Part shown: in pieces, positions 35,607 through 44,824 of the stretch
How positions within the stretch are numbered: position 1 is the first letter of the stretch
Layout: each line of letters begins with the position of its first letter
NCBI RefSeq assembly: GCF_014196615.1
Contig: NZ_JACIDY010000001.1
Coordinates: forward strand, 434,001-498,000
Reading direction: 5' to 3'
Length of the DNA stretch: 64,000 nucleotides
Source: Novosphingobium fluoreni
GTDB taxonomy: Bacteria; Pseudomonadota; Alphaproteobacteria; Sphingomonadales; Sphingomonadaceae
Translations under genes and position numbers: made by a program
Notes under the pieces: generated by a model
Told to the model about the DNA's origin: nothing
What the model saw: the letters and a program-made list of their open reading frames with translations, nothing else
The model's database searches: none

Positions 35607-36452
35607 ATGATCCGCATCATTTCCATCCTCGTCGGGCTGTTCTTCACGGTCGCGCTGGCCTGGTCGTTCGGCAACGGCGCCTACCAGCAGATCACCGAAC
35701 CGCCGCCGGTCACTGCCGAGCATGAATTCCACCGGCACCCCAAGGAAGTGCACTTCGCCAGCGACGGCGCGTTCGGCAAGTTCGACCGCCAGCAGCTGCA
35801 GCGCGGTTTCCAGGTGTACAAGGAAGTCTGCTCGGCCTGTCACTCGCTCAGCCACGTCGCCTTCCGCGACCTGACGCAGCTTGGCTATTCGGACCCCGAA
35901 GTGAAGGCGATCGCCAAGGGCTTCCAGGTTCCCGGCATCGATCCCAACACGGGCGAGGATGCCATGCGTCCAGGCATGCCGACGGACTACTTCCCCAAGC
36001 CGTTCGCCAACGACATCGCCGCGCGCGCCGCCAACAACAACGCGGTTCCGCCTGATCTCTCATTGATGACCAAGGCACGTCATGATGGCCCGGCCTACGT
36101 CTACTCGCTGTTGACGGGTTATCAGGCACAGCCCGCGGCTCTGCTGAAAGAGTTCCCGGACGCCAAGACGCCGAACGGCCTGCACTACAACCCTTACTTC
36201 GCCAACCTGAACCTGGCGATGCCGCCGCCGCTGACCAGCACGGGGCAGGTCTCTTATGGAGACGGAACCAAGGCGACTGTTGATCAGATGGCGAAGGACG
36301 TATCTGCTTTCTTAGTGTGGACCGCTGAGCCGAAGCTAGAGAAGCGCAAGCAAACGGGTTGGCCGGTGTTGGGCTTCCTGCTGTTCGCCACGATCCTTGG
36401 CTACATGTCGTACAAGAACATCTGGTACGAAAAGAAGAAGCACAAAGCCTAA
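35607..36452 (+). CDS. petC: Cytochrome c1
   Basis: A 281-residue protein. Residues 1-22 form a signal peptide, haem is attached at CSACH (Cys75, Cys78, His79), the axial Met is probably in NLAMPPPLT, and one C-terminal anchor helix (GFLLFATILGYMSYK) holds it in the membrane. It passes electrons from the Rieske protein to soluble or membrane-bound cytochrome c. Last gene of the pet operon, followed by a strong intrinsic terminator. Confidence 0.97.
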   Translation: MIRIISILVGLFFTVALAWSFGNGAYQQITEPPPVTAEHEFHRHPKEVHFASDGAFGKFDRQQLQRGFQVYKEVCSACHSLSHVAFRDLTQLGYSDPEVKAIAKGFQVPGIDPNTGEDAMRPGMPTDYFPKPFANDIAARAANNNAVPPDLSLMTKARHDGPAYVYSLLTGYQAQPAALLKEFPDAKTPNGLHYNPYFANLNLAMPPPLTSTGQVSYGDGTKATVDQMAKDVSAFLVWTAEPKLEKRKQTGWPVLGFLLFATILGYMSYKNIWYEKKKHKA

Positions 36453-36476
36453 GGTTATTACGTGCTGACACGAGCG

Positions 36477-36511
36477 CCCCGCCATCGACCGATGGCGGGG
36501 CCTTTTCGTTT
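36477..36511 (+). terminator. Intrinsic terminator of petABC
   Basis: CCCCGCCATC-GACC-GATGGCGGGG is a perfect 10-bp stem with a 4-nt loop, followed by CCTTTTCGTTT. This is a standard rho-independent terminator 25 bp past petC. Confidence 0.9.
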
Positions 36512-36748
36512 GTAAACGTTGGAATGGCACGCGCAGGAGCGGCCTGCCCAGCTGCGCACTGGCTCGAATGCAGGTGGATACGCATAGAAGGCTTAAGCGG
36601 TTTTGATAGTGCTGTGCCGGTGCGCCACTCCAGACGCGCCACCACGGACCCGACTGCGAAATGGGTCGGCCCGAAAGCCGCTAAAGTCGCTGCGGCCAAC
36701 CGGTTGCACCAACCCCCACGGCGTCATGCCCGCCGCAACTGAGGCGGG

Positions 36749-37252
36749 TTACAGTTCGCCCTTGCCCCATTGAATCGTGTCGGGGTCCGCTCCGGTCACA
36801 AGACGGCGCAGCGCGGCTCGCGCCAGCCTCTCGGTCTCCACCTTGCGGCGCGCGGCCGCCAGCTTGCGGGTAGGCGCTGGCCGCAGGATTTCGGCATCGT
36901 AGCCATCCGCGACAATCACGCCGCAGCAATCCGGCATGAATGCTTCCGATGAAAGACAATTGCGATCCAGATGAGGCGCCAGGCCCCAATAGAACCTGTC
37001 GCAGTAATCCAGATAATCCGGCCACTTGGCATCGCCGAGCAAGTCCGCTCGGCTGACTTTGATTTCAACGATGACAATGTCGCCCTTGGCATCCACGCCC
37101 ATCAGATCAGCGCGCCGACCGCAGCGCAGCGGCATCTCCGGAAGGCACCAGATATCGTTTCGCGCAAACAGCCGCCTGATCCCACGCAGCACATCCGCCG
37201 CCTGAGACGGAGCAGCCGCAGCAAAAGAATCACGATCGGAAATCAAAGACAT
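36749..37252 (-). CDS. MmcB family DNA repair protein
   Basis: A 167-residue protein matching the MmcB family (DUF6-type nuclease-like) of alphaproteobacteria. A restriction-endonuclease-like active site can be drawn: [30 protein letters not shown], with Asp, the EIK motif (Glu and Lys) and a further Asp. In Caulobacter MmcB belongs to the mitomycin C damage response. The protein lies between the pet operon and tRNA-Arg, on the opposite strand. No SOS box was recognised upstream. The gap 36512-36748 holds nothing recognisable. Confidence 0.85.
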   Translation of the reverse strand: MSLISDRDSFAAAAPSQAADVLRGIRRLFARNDIWCLPEMPLRCGRRADLMGVDAKGDIVIVEIKVSRADLLGDAKWPDYLDYCDRFYWGLAPHLDRNCLSSEAFMPDCCGVIVADGYDAEILRPAPTRKLAAARRKVETERLARAALRRLVTGADPDTIQWGKGEL

Positions 37253-37350
37253 CGACCCACCATAAGAACATAGAGGGAACTGGCAACCCCTTCACGAAGT
37301 CGCAAATCAGGCTGGTATGGCAATGCCCGCTCTGCTAACCGGCTTTCACT

Positions 37351-37427
<77 letters not shown>

Positions 37428-37735
37428 TAACCATCAAATTGGTACTATCGCCCAAGGCGGTCTCGCGCATCGATTGCGCCTTGAGGTGTCACGATTGGAC
37501 CAGATCTACGTCGCACGCATAGAAAAAGTATCGTGTGCTGGAATTCCACTATCAGTGAAATGTCGGGTCTCCGATGCAGTGCGACACAATGGGATGCACA
37601 AAGTGGAATTCAAGTGATGTAATCGTATCACTCCCCATCTACACAATATGCATCTGCACAATTTCTTTCTTATTTTTGTTCGCACATGCGGTAGGGCGAT
37701 GGTGCCTCAGGCAAATTGAATACAGGAACTCTGAT
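37428..37735. other. AT-rich gene-free stretch after tRNA-Arg
   Basis: These 308 bp between tRNA-Arg and the outer-membrane barrel gene are clearly poorer in GC than the rest of the window and contain no credible gene. TGGAATTC occurs twice (within 37530-37620). It presumably holds the promoter and 5' leader of the downstream gene; it could also be a remnant of tRNA-targeted insertion. No repeat of the tRNA 3' end was seen within the next kilobase. Confidence 0.5.
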
Positions 37736-38341
37736 ATGAAGAAGATTATCGCCGCTTCTGCGCTCGCGCTCGCCGCAATCGCTGCAGCACCTGTCATGGC
37801 TCAGGAAGCCAGCATTCCCTTCGACGGCCCCTACGTCGCCGTGCTGGGCGGTTACGACAAGATCCGCGTCGATACGCCGATTGGCGCAGGCAGTGACGAT
37901 GGTTTCCTTTATGGTGGCGTTCTGGGCTTCGACAAGAACATCAATGGTCTTGTCCTCGGCCTTGAGGGCGAAGCAACCGGCTCGACCACCAAGGAAAGTG
38001 TGCGGGACCTTTTTGTCGCTGGTGACCGCGCGACCGTGAAGCCAGGCCGTGACCTGTACGCCGGTGTTCGTATCGGTGGCGAAATCACCCCAGGCGTGCT
38101 CGTTTACGCCAAGGGCGGTTACACCAATGCGCGCGTCAAGGTGAGCTACGATGATGGCGTTGACGTGCTTCGCGATGGCACGAACCTGGATGGCTACCGT
38201 TTGGGAGCCGGCATCGAGACGAATATCTCGGGCTTCCTGGCACGCGTCGAGTATCGCTTCTCGGACTATGGCAACCCGGAAGGTCTCGGCCTGCGCCCTG
38301 ACCGTCACCAGGTCGCGGCGATGGTCGGTTACCGCTTCTGA
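37736..38341 (+). CDS. Outer-membrane beta-barrel (OmpA-like/porin family) protein
   Basis: A 201-residue protein with a signal peptide (MKKIIAASALALAAIAAAP, cleavage after VMA-Q near 22). The mature part has alternating beta-strand patterns (YVAVLGGYDKIRV, FLYGGVLGFDKNI, LYAGVRIGGEITPGVLVYAKGGYTNARVKVSY, VEYRFSDYG) and ends VAAMVGYRF with the C-terminal aromatic residue used by the BAM machinery. This fits a small eight-stranded barrel of the Omp_b-brl type, with no peptidoglycan-binding domain. AGGAACT lies upstream of the ATG. Function unknown, probably structural or adhesive. Confidence 0.88.
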   Translation: MKKIIAASALALAAIAAAPVMAQEASIPFDGPYVAVLGGYDKIRVDTPIGAGSDDGFLYGGVLGFDKNINGLVLGLEGEATGSTTKESVRDLFVAGDRATVKPGRDLYAGVRIGGEITPGVLVYAKGGYTNARVKVSYDDGVDVLRDGTNLDGYRLGAGIETNISGFLARVEYRFSDYGNPEGLGLRPDRHQVAAMVGYRF

Positions 38342-38353
38342 TCTGACGATCCT

Positions 38354-38421
38354 GCGTCACCGCGCGTGCGGTGACGCAAACCGAACCGCCGCCGCGTACT
38401 ACGCTGGCGGCGGTTTTGTTT
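38354..38421 (+). terminator. Double hairpin terminator
   Basis: Two stem-loops follow the barrel gene. The first, GCGTCACCGC-GCGT-GCGGTGACGC (38354-38377), has a perfect 10-bp stem. The second, AACCGCCGCC...GGCGGCGGTT (38384-38415), has a 10-bp stem and is followed by TTGTTT. The second is a good intrinsic terminator for the plus-strand gene; ribF ends 24 bp beyond it on the other strand. Confidence 0.85.
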
Positions 38422-38444
38422 CATGGAACCGCGAAATGCAGCGG

Positions 38445-39380
38445 TCAGGCGGGAAGAACGGCCAGGAGCCGGCGCGCTTCCCTACAGTCTTGATCCATTT
38501 GAGCCATCAATGCGTCCAGATTGTCGAATTTGGCTTCGGGACGGAGGAAGTGGTGAAATGCCACCTCGATTTCCTGTCCGTAAAGATCACCGGAAAAGTC
38601 GAAAAAGTGGGGTTCGAGTAGCTCCTTGGGAGGCTGGAACGTCGGCCGCACGCCGATATTCGCCGCGCCTTGCAGCGTGCGACCATCCGGCAGCCGACCC
38701 GTGACCGCATAGATGCCATAGCGCGGCCGAAGATAGGTGCCCAAGTCCAGGTTCGCGGTGGGGTACCCGATCGTGCGGCCCACCTTGTCCCCATGCTGTA
38801 CCGTCCCGCGAATCGCGAAGGGCCGGGTCATCAGGCGCGTGGCCGTTTCGCAATCCCCGGCCGCCAGCGCCGCGCGGATCCTGCTGGAAGAGATCGGCCC
38901 TTCCTCGTCCGATACGCCAGGCGCGGCGCGGGTCTGGATGCCGAGCGCCTTACCAAGGTGATGCAACGATGCGGCTGTGCCTGTTCGGTCCTTGCCGAAC
39001 ACGAAGTTTTCTCCGGTACAGATCCCGGCAACGCCCAGCTGATCGTGGATCATCTCTCGCATCCAGCGGTCCGCCGTCATGCTCGCGATGCTGGCATCGA
39101 AAGAGAACACCAGCATCGCATCGGCACCGGCAGCGGCGAACAGCTCTTCGCGCTGGTCCAGCGTGGTCAGCCGGAAGGGTTCGGCGTCCGGGCGGAAGAA
39201 GCGCTTGGGATGAGGGTCGAATGTGGCGACGACGGCGGGCCGACCTTCGGCGTGCGCCCATCGGATCGCTTCTCCGACGACGGCTTGGTGGCCTTGGTGG
39301 AACCCGTCGAAGTTTCCGAGAGCGAGGATCGCACCGCGCACGGCGTTAGGCACGGTATCGCGATGGTCGAGGCGAATCAT
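38445..39380 (-). CDS. ribF: Bifunctional riboflavin kinase/FAD synthetase
   Basis: A 311-residue enzyme making FMN and FAD. The N-terminal FAD synthetase shows LALGNFDGFHQGHQAVV with the nucleotidyl-binding motif, and TFDPHP; the kinase domain (about 185-305) has GDKVGRTIGYPTANLD and YGIYAV. The start ATG (39378-39380) gives the normal length; the frame continues upstream only by chance. It is the last gene in the minus-strand run gpmA-purE-purK-folA-ribF, 8 bp after folA. Confidence 0.96.
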   Translation of the reverse strand: MIRLDHRDTVPNAVRGAILALGNFDGFHQGHQAVVGEAIRWAHAEGRPAVVATFDPHPKRFFRPDAEPFRLTTLDQREELFAAAGADAMLVFSFDASIASMTADRWMREMIHDQLGVAGICTGENFVFGKDRTGTAASLHHLGKALGIQTRAAPGVSDEEGPISSSRIRAALAAGDCETATRLMTRPFAIRGTVQHGDKVGRTIGYPTANLDLGTYLRPRYGIYAVTGRLPDGRTLQGAANIGVRPTFQPPKELLEPHFFDFSGDLYGQEIEVAFHHFLRPEAKFDNLDALMAQMDQDCREARRLLAVLPA

Positions 39381-39388
39381 GCAGCCGG

Positions 39389-39898
39389 CTATAGGTCGCG
39401 GATCAGCGACACGAAAGCGTAGCCGGGTTTCCCATCCGCAGGGGCATGTTCGACACGCGCGGTCTCGCGCCATTGCGCCCCGGGGGCAGGCATGGTCGTT
39501 TCACCGGGGAAGTCCGCGTGGATTTCGGTCATCTCGATCCGGTCGGCGCGATCGGCGAACAAGGCGAAGATTTCCGCGCCGCCAATCACCGCGACTTCCC
39601 CGGGGCCGGCAAGCGCAAGCGCGGCCTCGACATCGTGCGCTGTTTCTGCGCCGTTGCGCGACCAGGCGACATCGCGGGTCAAGACGATATGGCGGCGGCC
39701 AGGCAGCGGGGAGGGAAAGCTTTCAAAGGTTTTGCGGCCCATAATCATCGGCTTGCCCAGCGTCAGCGCCTTGAAATGCCGGAGGTCAGCGGGAAGATGC
39801 CAGGGGAGTGCGCCATCGCGGCCGATCACGCCGTTTTGGGCGCGGGCGTAGACCAGCACCACTTCCTGGCCTGCGATCGCGCCCGCCGGGGCGGTCAT
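39389..39898 (-). CDS. folA: Dihydrofolate reductase
   Basis: A 169-residue enzyme reducing dihydrofolate to tetrahydrofolate with NADPH. Conserved NGVIGRDGALPWHLPADLRHF is near residue 19, PMIMGRKTFESF and the VIGGAEIF loop follow. Overlaps the purK stop by 4 bp. Normal in length; it is the target of trimethoprim in this family. Confidence 0.97.
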   Translation of the reverse strand: MTAPAGAIAGQEVVLVYARAQNGVIGRDGALPWHLPADLRHFKALTLGKPMIMGRKTFESFPSPLPGRRHIVLTRDVAWSRNGAETAHDVEAALALAGPGEVAVIGGAEIFALFADRADRIEMTEIHADFPGETTMPAPGAQWRETARVEHAPADGKPGYAFVSLIRDL

Positions 39899-40974
39899 AG
39901 CGTCAGCCGGGTCACGTGCCCCATCTTGCGACCAGGGCTGGGCTCTCCCTTGCCGTAGAGGTGCAGGTGGTTGGCGGGATCGGCCAGCAGCCCCGCCCAG
40001 TCCAGAGCCTCATCCCCGATCAGGTTGCGCATCTCGACCGCGCTGGCGGCCAGGCGGGTATCGCCAAGCGGCAGACCACAGATCGCGCGGATGTGATTTT
40101 CGAACTGCGAGGTGATGGAGCCTTCGATCGTCCAGTGTCCCGAGTTGTGGACACGTGGCGCCATCTCGTTGAAGACCGGGCCATCGGCGGTGGCGAAGAA
40201 CTCCAGGGTCAACACGCCGACATAATCGAGCGCTTGCGCGACTGCTGCGGCCAGATCGCGAGCCTGGGCGAGCTGATCCGCGATCGGAGCGCCTGCAGGC
40301 ACGGTGGACAGGGCCAGGATACCGTCTTCGTGCACATTGCGCGCCGAATCGAAGAAACGGACCTCGCCGGTGGCGGCGCGGCACAGGATTACGGAAAACT
40401 CGGCTTCGAACGTGACGAAGCCTTCGTAGATCAGCGGTTGGCCGGGCCAGTCGACGGTGTCCGCATCGGCAGCGGATCGGATGCGCCACTGGCCCTTGCC
40501 GTCATAGCCATCGCGCCGCGTCTTGAGGATGCCGGGCGCGCCGATCGCAGCGATCGCAGCGTGAAGATCAGCCGGGCTATCGACCGCCTGGAACGGCGCA
40601 GGCGTTCCGCCCAGGCTGCGCACGAATTCTTTTTCGACCAGCCGATCCTGCGCCGCTTCCAGCGCGCGAGCGGGCGGATGGAGCGGCACGCTACCCAAGG
40701 CATGCAGCGGGGCGACGGGCACGTTCTCAAATTCGTAGGTGATCACCGCGCAGTCGGCGGCAAAGCGCGCCATCGCGGCGGTATCGTCCCAATCGGCGCG
40801 GGTGAAGGCAGCGCTCACTTCGGCGGCGATCGAGACCTCTTCCGGCGCAAAGATGTGGCAGCGATAGCCCAATTGCGCCGCCGCGACAGCAAGCATGCGG
40901 CCCAATTGTCCGCCGCCAAGGATACCGATCGTCGAGCCGGGAGCGATCATCGGGTAACAGACGCCATCGCTCAA
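39895..40974 (-). CDS. purK: N5-carboxyaminoimidazole ribonucleotide synthetase
   Basis: A 359-residue ATP-grasp enzyme that uses ATP and bicarbonate to carboxylate AIR to N5-CAIR. It begins with [27 protein letters not shown], and the ATP-grasp features ([44 protein letters not shown]) are intact. It overlaps purE by 4 bp and acts together with it in IMP synthesis. Confidence 0.97.
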   Translation of the reverse strand: MSDGVCYPMIAPGSTIGILGGGQLGRMLAVAAAQLGYRCHIFAPEEVSIAAEVSAAFTRADWDDTAAMARFAADCAVITYEFENVPVAPLHALGSVPLHPPARALEAAQDRLVEKEFVRSLGGTPAPFQAVDSPADLHAAIAAIGAPGILKTRRDGYDGKGQWRIRSAADADTVDWPGQPLIYEGFVTFEAEFSVILCRAATGEVRFFDSARNVHEDGILALSTVPAGAPIADQLAQARDLAAAVAQALDYVGVLTLEFFATADGPVFNEMAPRVHNSGHWTIEGSITSQFENHIRAICGLPLGDTRLAASAVEMRNLIGDEALDWAGLLADPANHLHLYGKGEPSPGRKMGHVTRLTL

Positions 40975-41465
40975 GCCGGCCGCTCGGCGACGGCGGCAGT
41001 CTGCTCGGCGCGCAGGGCCTTGAGCCGATCGGCCAGGCCAGCGTCACTGATGGCGAGGATCGCTGCGGCCATGAGCCCGGCGTTGGCCGCGCCCGCTTCG
41101 CCGATGGCCAGCGTGCCGACGGGAATTCCGGCAGGCATCTGCACGATCGACAACAAGCTGTCCTGCCCGGAAAGCGCCTTGGATTGCACCGGCACGCCCA
41201 GCACCGGCAAGTGGGTCATACTGGCGACCATGCCAGGCAGATGGGCCGCGCCGCCCGCTCCGGCGATAATCACCTTGAAGCCCTCGTCCGCCGCGCCCTT
41301 GGCGAAGCTCACCAGGCGATCAGGCGTGCGGTGGGCCGAGACGATCCGCGCATCGTAGGCAACGCTCAGCTTGTCCAGCATCTCCGCGGCGCGCTGCATG
41401 GTGGGCCAGTCGGACTGGCTGCCCATCACGATCGCGACCGGCGGGGCAACGATCGGCTCACTCAT
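40971..41465 (-). CDS. purE: N5-carboxyaminoimidazole ribonucleotide mutase
   Basis: A 164-residue class I PurE that moves the carboxylate of N5-CAIR to give CAIR. It has the signature [30 protein letters not shown] and [14 protein letters not shown]. The start at 41463-41465 is chosen over an earlier in-frame codon. It lies 1 bp from the gpmA stop and overlaps purK. Confidence 0.97.
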   Translation of the reverse strand: MSEPIVAPPVAIVMGSQSDWPTMQRAAEMLDKLSVAYDARIVSAHRTPDRLVSFAKGAADEGFKVIIAGAGGAAHLPGMVASMTHLPVLGVPVQSKALSGQDSLLSIVQMPAGIPVGTLAIGEAGAANAGLMAAAILAISDAGLADRLKALRAEQTAAVAERPA

Positions 41466-41466
41466 C

Positions 41467-42183
41467 TCACCGCTCCGAGAGGTAGTAGCGGTCCTGCACC
41501 GCAAGATCGGCGGCGAGGTCGTAGATGATCGGTTGGCCGGTGGGGATTTCCAGCCCGGTGATCTCTTCGTCAGAGATGCCCGACAGATGCTTCACCAGCG
41601 CACGCAGTGAATTGCCGTGCGCGGCGACCAGCACAGTCGCACCCGCCTTCAGGTGCGGCACGATCGAGCCCTGATAATAGGGCAGGACGCGGGCGATCGT
41701 GTCCTTCAGGCTCTCGGTATTGGGTATTGGAATGCCGGCGTAACGGGCATCGGCGTTCAGATCGAATTCCGACCCGGCGTCCAGCACCGGCGGCGGAATG
41801 TCGAAGCTGCGGCGCCAGATCTTTACTTGGTCATCGCCGTGCTTGGCGGCGGTTTCGGCCTTGTCGAGCCCGGTGAGGCCGCCGTAGTGTCGCTCGTTCA
41901 AGCGCCAGTCCTTGGTCTCAGGAATCCACAGCAGGCCGGCGGCTTCCAACGCCAGATGCAGGGTCTTGATCGCGCGGGTCTGCAGCGAGGTAAAGGCCAC
42001 GGTGGGCAGGATGCCCTTTTCCTTGAGCAGCGCGCCGGCAGCGCGGGCCTCTGCCTCACCCTTTTCGGTCAGGCCCACATCCCACCATCCGGTGAAGCGG
42101 TTCTCGAGGTTCCACTGGCTCTGGCCGTGGCGGACGAGGATCAGACGAGGCAAGGGGGCATGCTCCTTGGCGTGGCGGGCCAT
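41467..42183 (-). CDS. gpmA: 2,3-bisphosphoglycerate-dependent phosphoglycerate mutase
   Basis: A 238-residue histidine phosphatase fold enzyme interconverting 3- and 2-phosphoglycerate in glycolysis. The phospho-His is in [11 protein letters not shown] (His19), then [30 protein letters not shown] and [14 protein letters not shown] complete the active site. Full length. First gene of the gpmA-purE-purK-folA-ribF run. Confidence 0.96.
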   Translation of the reverse strand: MARHAKEHAPLPRLILVRHGQSQWNLENRFTGWWDVGLTEKGEAEARAAGALLKEKGILPTVAFTSLQTRAIKTLHLALEAAGLLWIPETKDWRLNERHYGGLTGLDKAETAAKHGDDQVKIWRRSFDIPPPVLDAGSEFDLNADARYAGIPIPNTESLKDTIARVLPYYQGSIVPHLKAGATVLVAAHGNSLRALVKHLSGISDEEITGLEIPTGQPIIYDLAADLAVQDRYYLSER

Positions 42184-42220
42184 GGAACCGGCCCGGACAA
42201 AGTGCTGTAACGGGGCGGCC

Positions 42221-42412
42221 CTAGCTTTCCGAGGGCAGGTTGGGAAGAGCATCCGATTCGTTTTTAGCCGCGATCGCGCAATGATCATGCGGCGGTGACC
42301 CATCCAGGGCACGGGCCTGTGCCTTGCGACGGTGCAGGTTCTCGCGCAGCTTGGCGGCAAGGCGCGCTTTGCGAGCGGCAGGATCGGTGGTCTTGACCAT
42401 GCCGATGTTCAT
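42221..42412 (-). CDS. Small conserved basic protein
   Basis: A 63-residue frame that begins [20 protein letters not shown] (start could also be the second ATG at 42400). It is rich in Arg, Lys and Ala, and the stretch [21 protein letters not shown] looks like one or two amphipathic helices; small basic proteins of this kind occur in sphingomonads. Reading further upstream would run into the tRNA-Thr antisense. Likely real but without known function. Confidence 0.55.
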   Translation of the reverse strand: MNIGMVKTTDPAARKARLAAKLRENLHRRKAQARALDGSPPHDHCAIAAKNESDALPNLPSES

Positions 42413-42525
42413 GCCGCCGCCACCGGGCGAGTTCAACCCGCACCGTAAAGCCGCGCTTGACATTTCCGGCCCACGCCGACAAAGCGCGCCTCTGCCCGGC
42501 GACCGGACCGTTTGTCCGGATGCAC

Positions 42526-42600
42526 GCTGCTGTAGCTCAGTGGTAGAGCGCGTCATTGGTAATGACGAGGTCGGGAGTTCAATCCTCCCCAGCAGCACCA
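42526..42600 (+). tRNA. tRNA-Thr (anticodon GGU)
   Basis: A full cloverleaf: acceptor GCTGCTG/CAGCAGC, D-arm AGCTCAGTGGTAGAGC, anticodon stem CGTCA/TGACG with loop TTGGTAA (anticodon GGT), T-arm GGGAGTTCAATCCTCCC and encoded CCA at the end. Length 75. Confidence 0.97.
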
Positions 42601-42786
42601 TTCCGGCCGTTTCAGGCCGCATATCGCTCTCGTCATATCTCCGTCACGAATGTGGTGCATCAGCGCCCGGCGGTGTTACGCCGTATTGTGGCGGATGGGC
42701 CTGGCAACGCGGTGTTAGCAGCTTGAGTGGCAAGGCGTGGCTGCGGTACAGCCGCTACACACGATGCGGATTGGGGAATCCTGGCA

Positions 42787-43410
42787 GTGAAGATCGGTGA
42801 AGTCCTGGCGCTTGGCATTGGCGTGGCGATGGCGGCGCTCCCGGTGGCGGCCTGCGCGGACGTGTTGCAGATAGAATCCCAAGGTGCGCGCTGGGTCGCG
42901 GGTGGTCCGGCCACCTTTACGCCGGCTGGCATGGAAACCGTGCAGGATGAGGTCGCGGAGATCGCGCCTGACGGCAGTGGCTTGCATCCCGCCTCGTTCA
43001 CCAGTGTTGCCGATGCCGCCGGGCCAGAGCGATTCCGCGCCCGCGTGGCCGAGCTGGCAGAAAAGTACGACATCAGCCCGACCTTGCTGGAAGCGGTGGT
43101 CTGGCAGGAAAGCCGCTGGAACGTCGCCGCGATTTCGCCGGTGGGCGCGCGCGGCTTGGCGCAGTTGATGCCGGGCACGGCGCGGCAGTTGGGCGTGGAC
43201 CCGGCCGATCCCATGGCCAACCTGGAAGGCGGAGCGCGCTATCTGCGGATGCAGCTCGATGCCTTCGGTGGTGATATCGAACGCGCGCTGGCGGCTTATA
43301 ACGCAGGCCCGGCGCGTGTGCAGAAGGCGGGCGGCGTGCCGGCCATTCGGGAGACCCAGATGTACGTCGCTTCGATCATGTCCCATCTGACCGACCCGGT
43401 GCGCAAGTGA
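42787..43410 (+). CDS. Lytic transglycosylase (VirB1-like)
   Basis: A 207-residue exported protein from a GTG start at 42787; signal peptide MKIGEVLALGIGVAMAALPV. The SLT domain has the catalytic Glu108 in VVWQESRWNVAA, then GARGLAQLMPGTARQLGVDP and AAYNAGPARVQKAGG. Such enzymes cut peptidoglycan glycan strands, for example to let a secretion apparatus or pilus through. It overlaps the VirB2-like gene by 4 bp. The start further upstream (42727) would not put the signal peptide at the N-terminus. Confidence 0.88.
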   Translation: MKIGEVLALGIGVAMAALPVAACADVLQIESQGARWVAGGPATFTPAGMETVQDEVAEIAPDGSGLHPASFTSVADAAGPERFRARVAELAEKYDISPTLLEAVVWQESRWNVAAISPVGARGLAQLMPGTARQLGVDPADPMANLEGGARYLRMQLDAFGGDIERALAAYNAGPARVQKAGGVPAIRETQMYVASIMSHLTDPVRK

Positions 43411-43718
43411 GCGTGCGTCGCATCTTCCTGGCGCTGACGGCGCTTTTCGCGCTGCCGCAAGCCGCCCTGGCGCAGACGGTGACGCGCGATCCCGCCGGCA
43501 GCGGTCCGATCGTGGCCGCGCTGGGCTGGCTTCAGGGCACTTTGCTGGGCAATGTCGCTACCGCCGTGGCGGTGATGGCGGTGGCGGCCGTAGGCTTCAT
43601 GATGCTGACCGGGCGGATGAACTGGCGCTTTGGCGCAACCGTGATCATCGGCGTGTTCATTCTGTTTGGTGCCGGCGCGATCGTCTCGGGCATTCAGTCC
43701 GCCGCTGTAGGCGGATGA
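43407..43718 (+). CDS. TrbC/VirB2-like pilin
   Basis: A 103-residue protein with a signal peptide (about 1-22, cleavage after ALA-Q) and two membrane helices (about 47-68 and 75-98) joined by a short cytoplasmic loop TGRMNWRFG. This is the arrangement of VirB2/TrbC type IV secretion pilins. It overlaps the lytic transglycosylase gene by 4 bp. No other virB/trb gene is in the window, so the pair looks like an orphan unit. Confidence 0.8.
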   Translation: MSVRRIFLALTALFALPQAALAQTVTRDPAGSGPIVAALGWLQGTLLGNVATAVAVMAVAAVGFMMLTGRMNWRFGATVIIGVFILFGAGAIVSGIQSAAVGG

Positions 43719-43727
43719 TTTCAGTAC

Positions 43728-43748
43728 GACCCGGGCCAGGCCCGGGTC
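43728..43748. terminator. Palindrome between convergent genes
   Basis: GACCCGGGCC-A-GGCCCGGGTC lies between the VirB2-like gene and galU, which converge. It forms a stable stem (8 bp with a 5-nt loop as the realistic form) without a T-tract. Possible bidirectional terminator or a dispersed palindrome. Confidence 0.5.
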
Positions 43749-43758
43749 GATATCTGTT

Positions 43759-44640
43759 TCAACCCAGCAGCTTGGCTGCGATCTTGCGCACGTCTTCGCC
43801 CATGTCGGGGCGATCGAGCGCGATGGCCAACGTCGCCTCGACGAAGCCCAGCTTCGAGCCGCAATCGAATCGGCGGCCCTGAAAGGTGACCGCGTGGAAC
43901 GGCTGCGTATCGATCAGCTTGGCCATCGAATCGGTCAGCTGGATCTCTCCGCCCGCGCCCTTTTCCTGTGTGGCCAGGAGATCCATCACCTCGGGCTGAA
44001 GAATATAGCGGCCCGAGACGATAAGGTTGGACGGCGCGTCTTCCACCTTGGGCTTTTCGACAAGGCCCTTCACCTCGGTCAAGGCACCAGAGCTCTTGCC
44101 CGGCGCGATCACGCCATAGCTGGAGACTTCCTCTCGCGGCACTTCCAGCACTGACACCAGGTTGCCGCCCACTTGATTGTACGCCTCGATCATCTGGGCC
44201 ATGCAGCCGGGCGAGCCGTACATCAGCTCGTCGGGCAGGAAGATCGCGAAAGGCTCATCCCCCACGACGGCACGGGCGCACCACACGGCGTGGCCCAGGC
44301 CAAGCGGCACTTGCTGGCGCACGGTGGTGAGGTTGCCCGGCTTCATCCGCGTGGCGTCCAGCGGCTCCAGCGACTTGCCGCGCCCGGTCATCGTCGCTTC
44401 CAACTCGTACGCGGTGTCGAAATGCTCAACGATCGCGGTCTTGCCGCGCCCGGTGACGAACACGAATTCCTCGATCCCCGCCTCGCGCGCCTCGTCGACG
44501 GCGTATTGGATCAGCGGGCGATCGACGATCGGCAGCAGCTCCTTGGGGATCGCCTTGGTCGCGGGCAAGAAACGCGTGCCCAGGCCCGCCACCGGGAAGA
44601 CGGCTTTTCGAACGGGCTTGCGAAAGGTGTTCTCGGACAT
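43759..44640 (-). CDS. galU: UTP--glucose-1-phosphate uridylyltransferase
   Basis: A 293-residue enzyme making UDP-glucose for EPS, LPS and glycolipids. The N-terminus has the nucleotide-binding VFPVAGLGTRFLPATKAIPKELLP with the catalytic Lys, and DELMYGSPGCMAQMIEAYNQ and EKPKVEDAPSNLI follow. The start ATG (44638-44640) is the normal one. Convergent with the VirB2-like gene and divergent from murA. Confidence 0.97.
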   Translation of the reverse strand: MSENTFRKPVRKAVFPVAGLGTRFLPATKAIPKELLPIVDRPLIQYAVDEAREAGIEEFVFVTGRGKTAIVEHFDTAYELEATMTGRGKSLEPLDATRMKPGNLTTVRQQVPLGLGHAVWCARAVVGDEPFAIFLPDELMYGSPGCMAQMIEAYNQVGGNLVSVLEVPREEVSSYGVIAPGKSSGALTEVKGLVEKPKVEDAPSNLIVSGRYILQPEVMDLLATQEKGAGGEIQLTDSMAKLIDTQPFHAVTFQGRRFDCGSKLGFVEATLAIALDRPDMGEDVRKIAAKLLG

Positions 44641-44824
44641 TGGCGGATCAATCCCCCTGGTTGATGCTGCATCGCAGTGTAGGCGGCTTCGCCCTAGCAG
44701 GGCAATCGCTTGCAGACGATGGTTGCAATCACGTGAAGCCCGCATCCGCTCATCCGTTTTGGAAGGAGGGTATGTGGCGGCGGCGCTCGCTTGCCGCTGG
44801 CCGCAAACTCGCTAAAGCGCCGTG

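Noticed and set aside
42413-42622. N-terminal extension of the small basic protein with LLGRIELPTSSLPMTRSTTELQQ
   Set aside because: This part is the antisense of tRNA-Thr; the real protein probably starts at 42412 or 42400.
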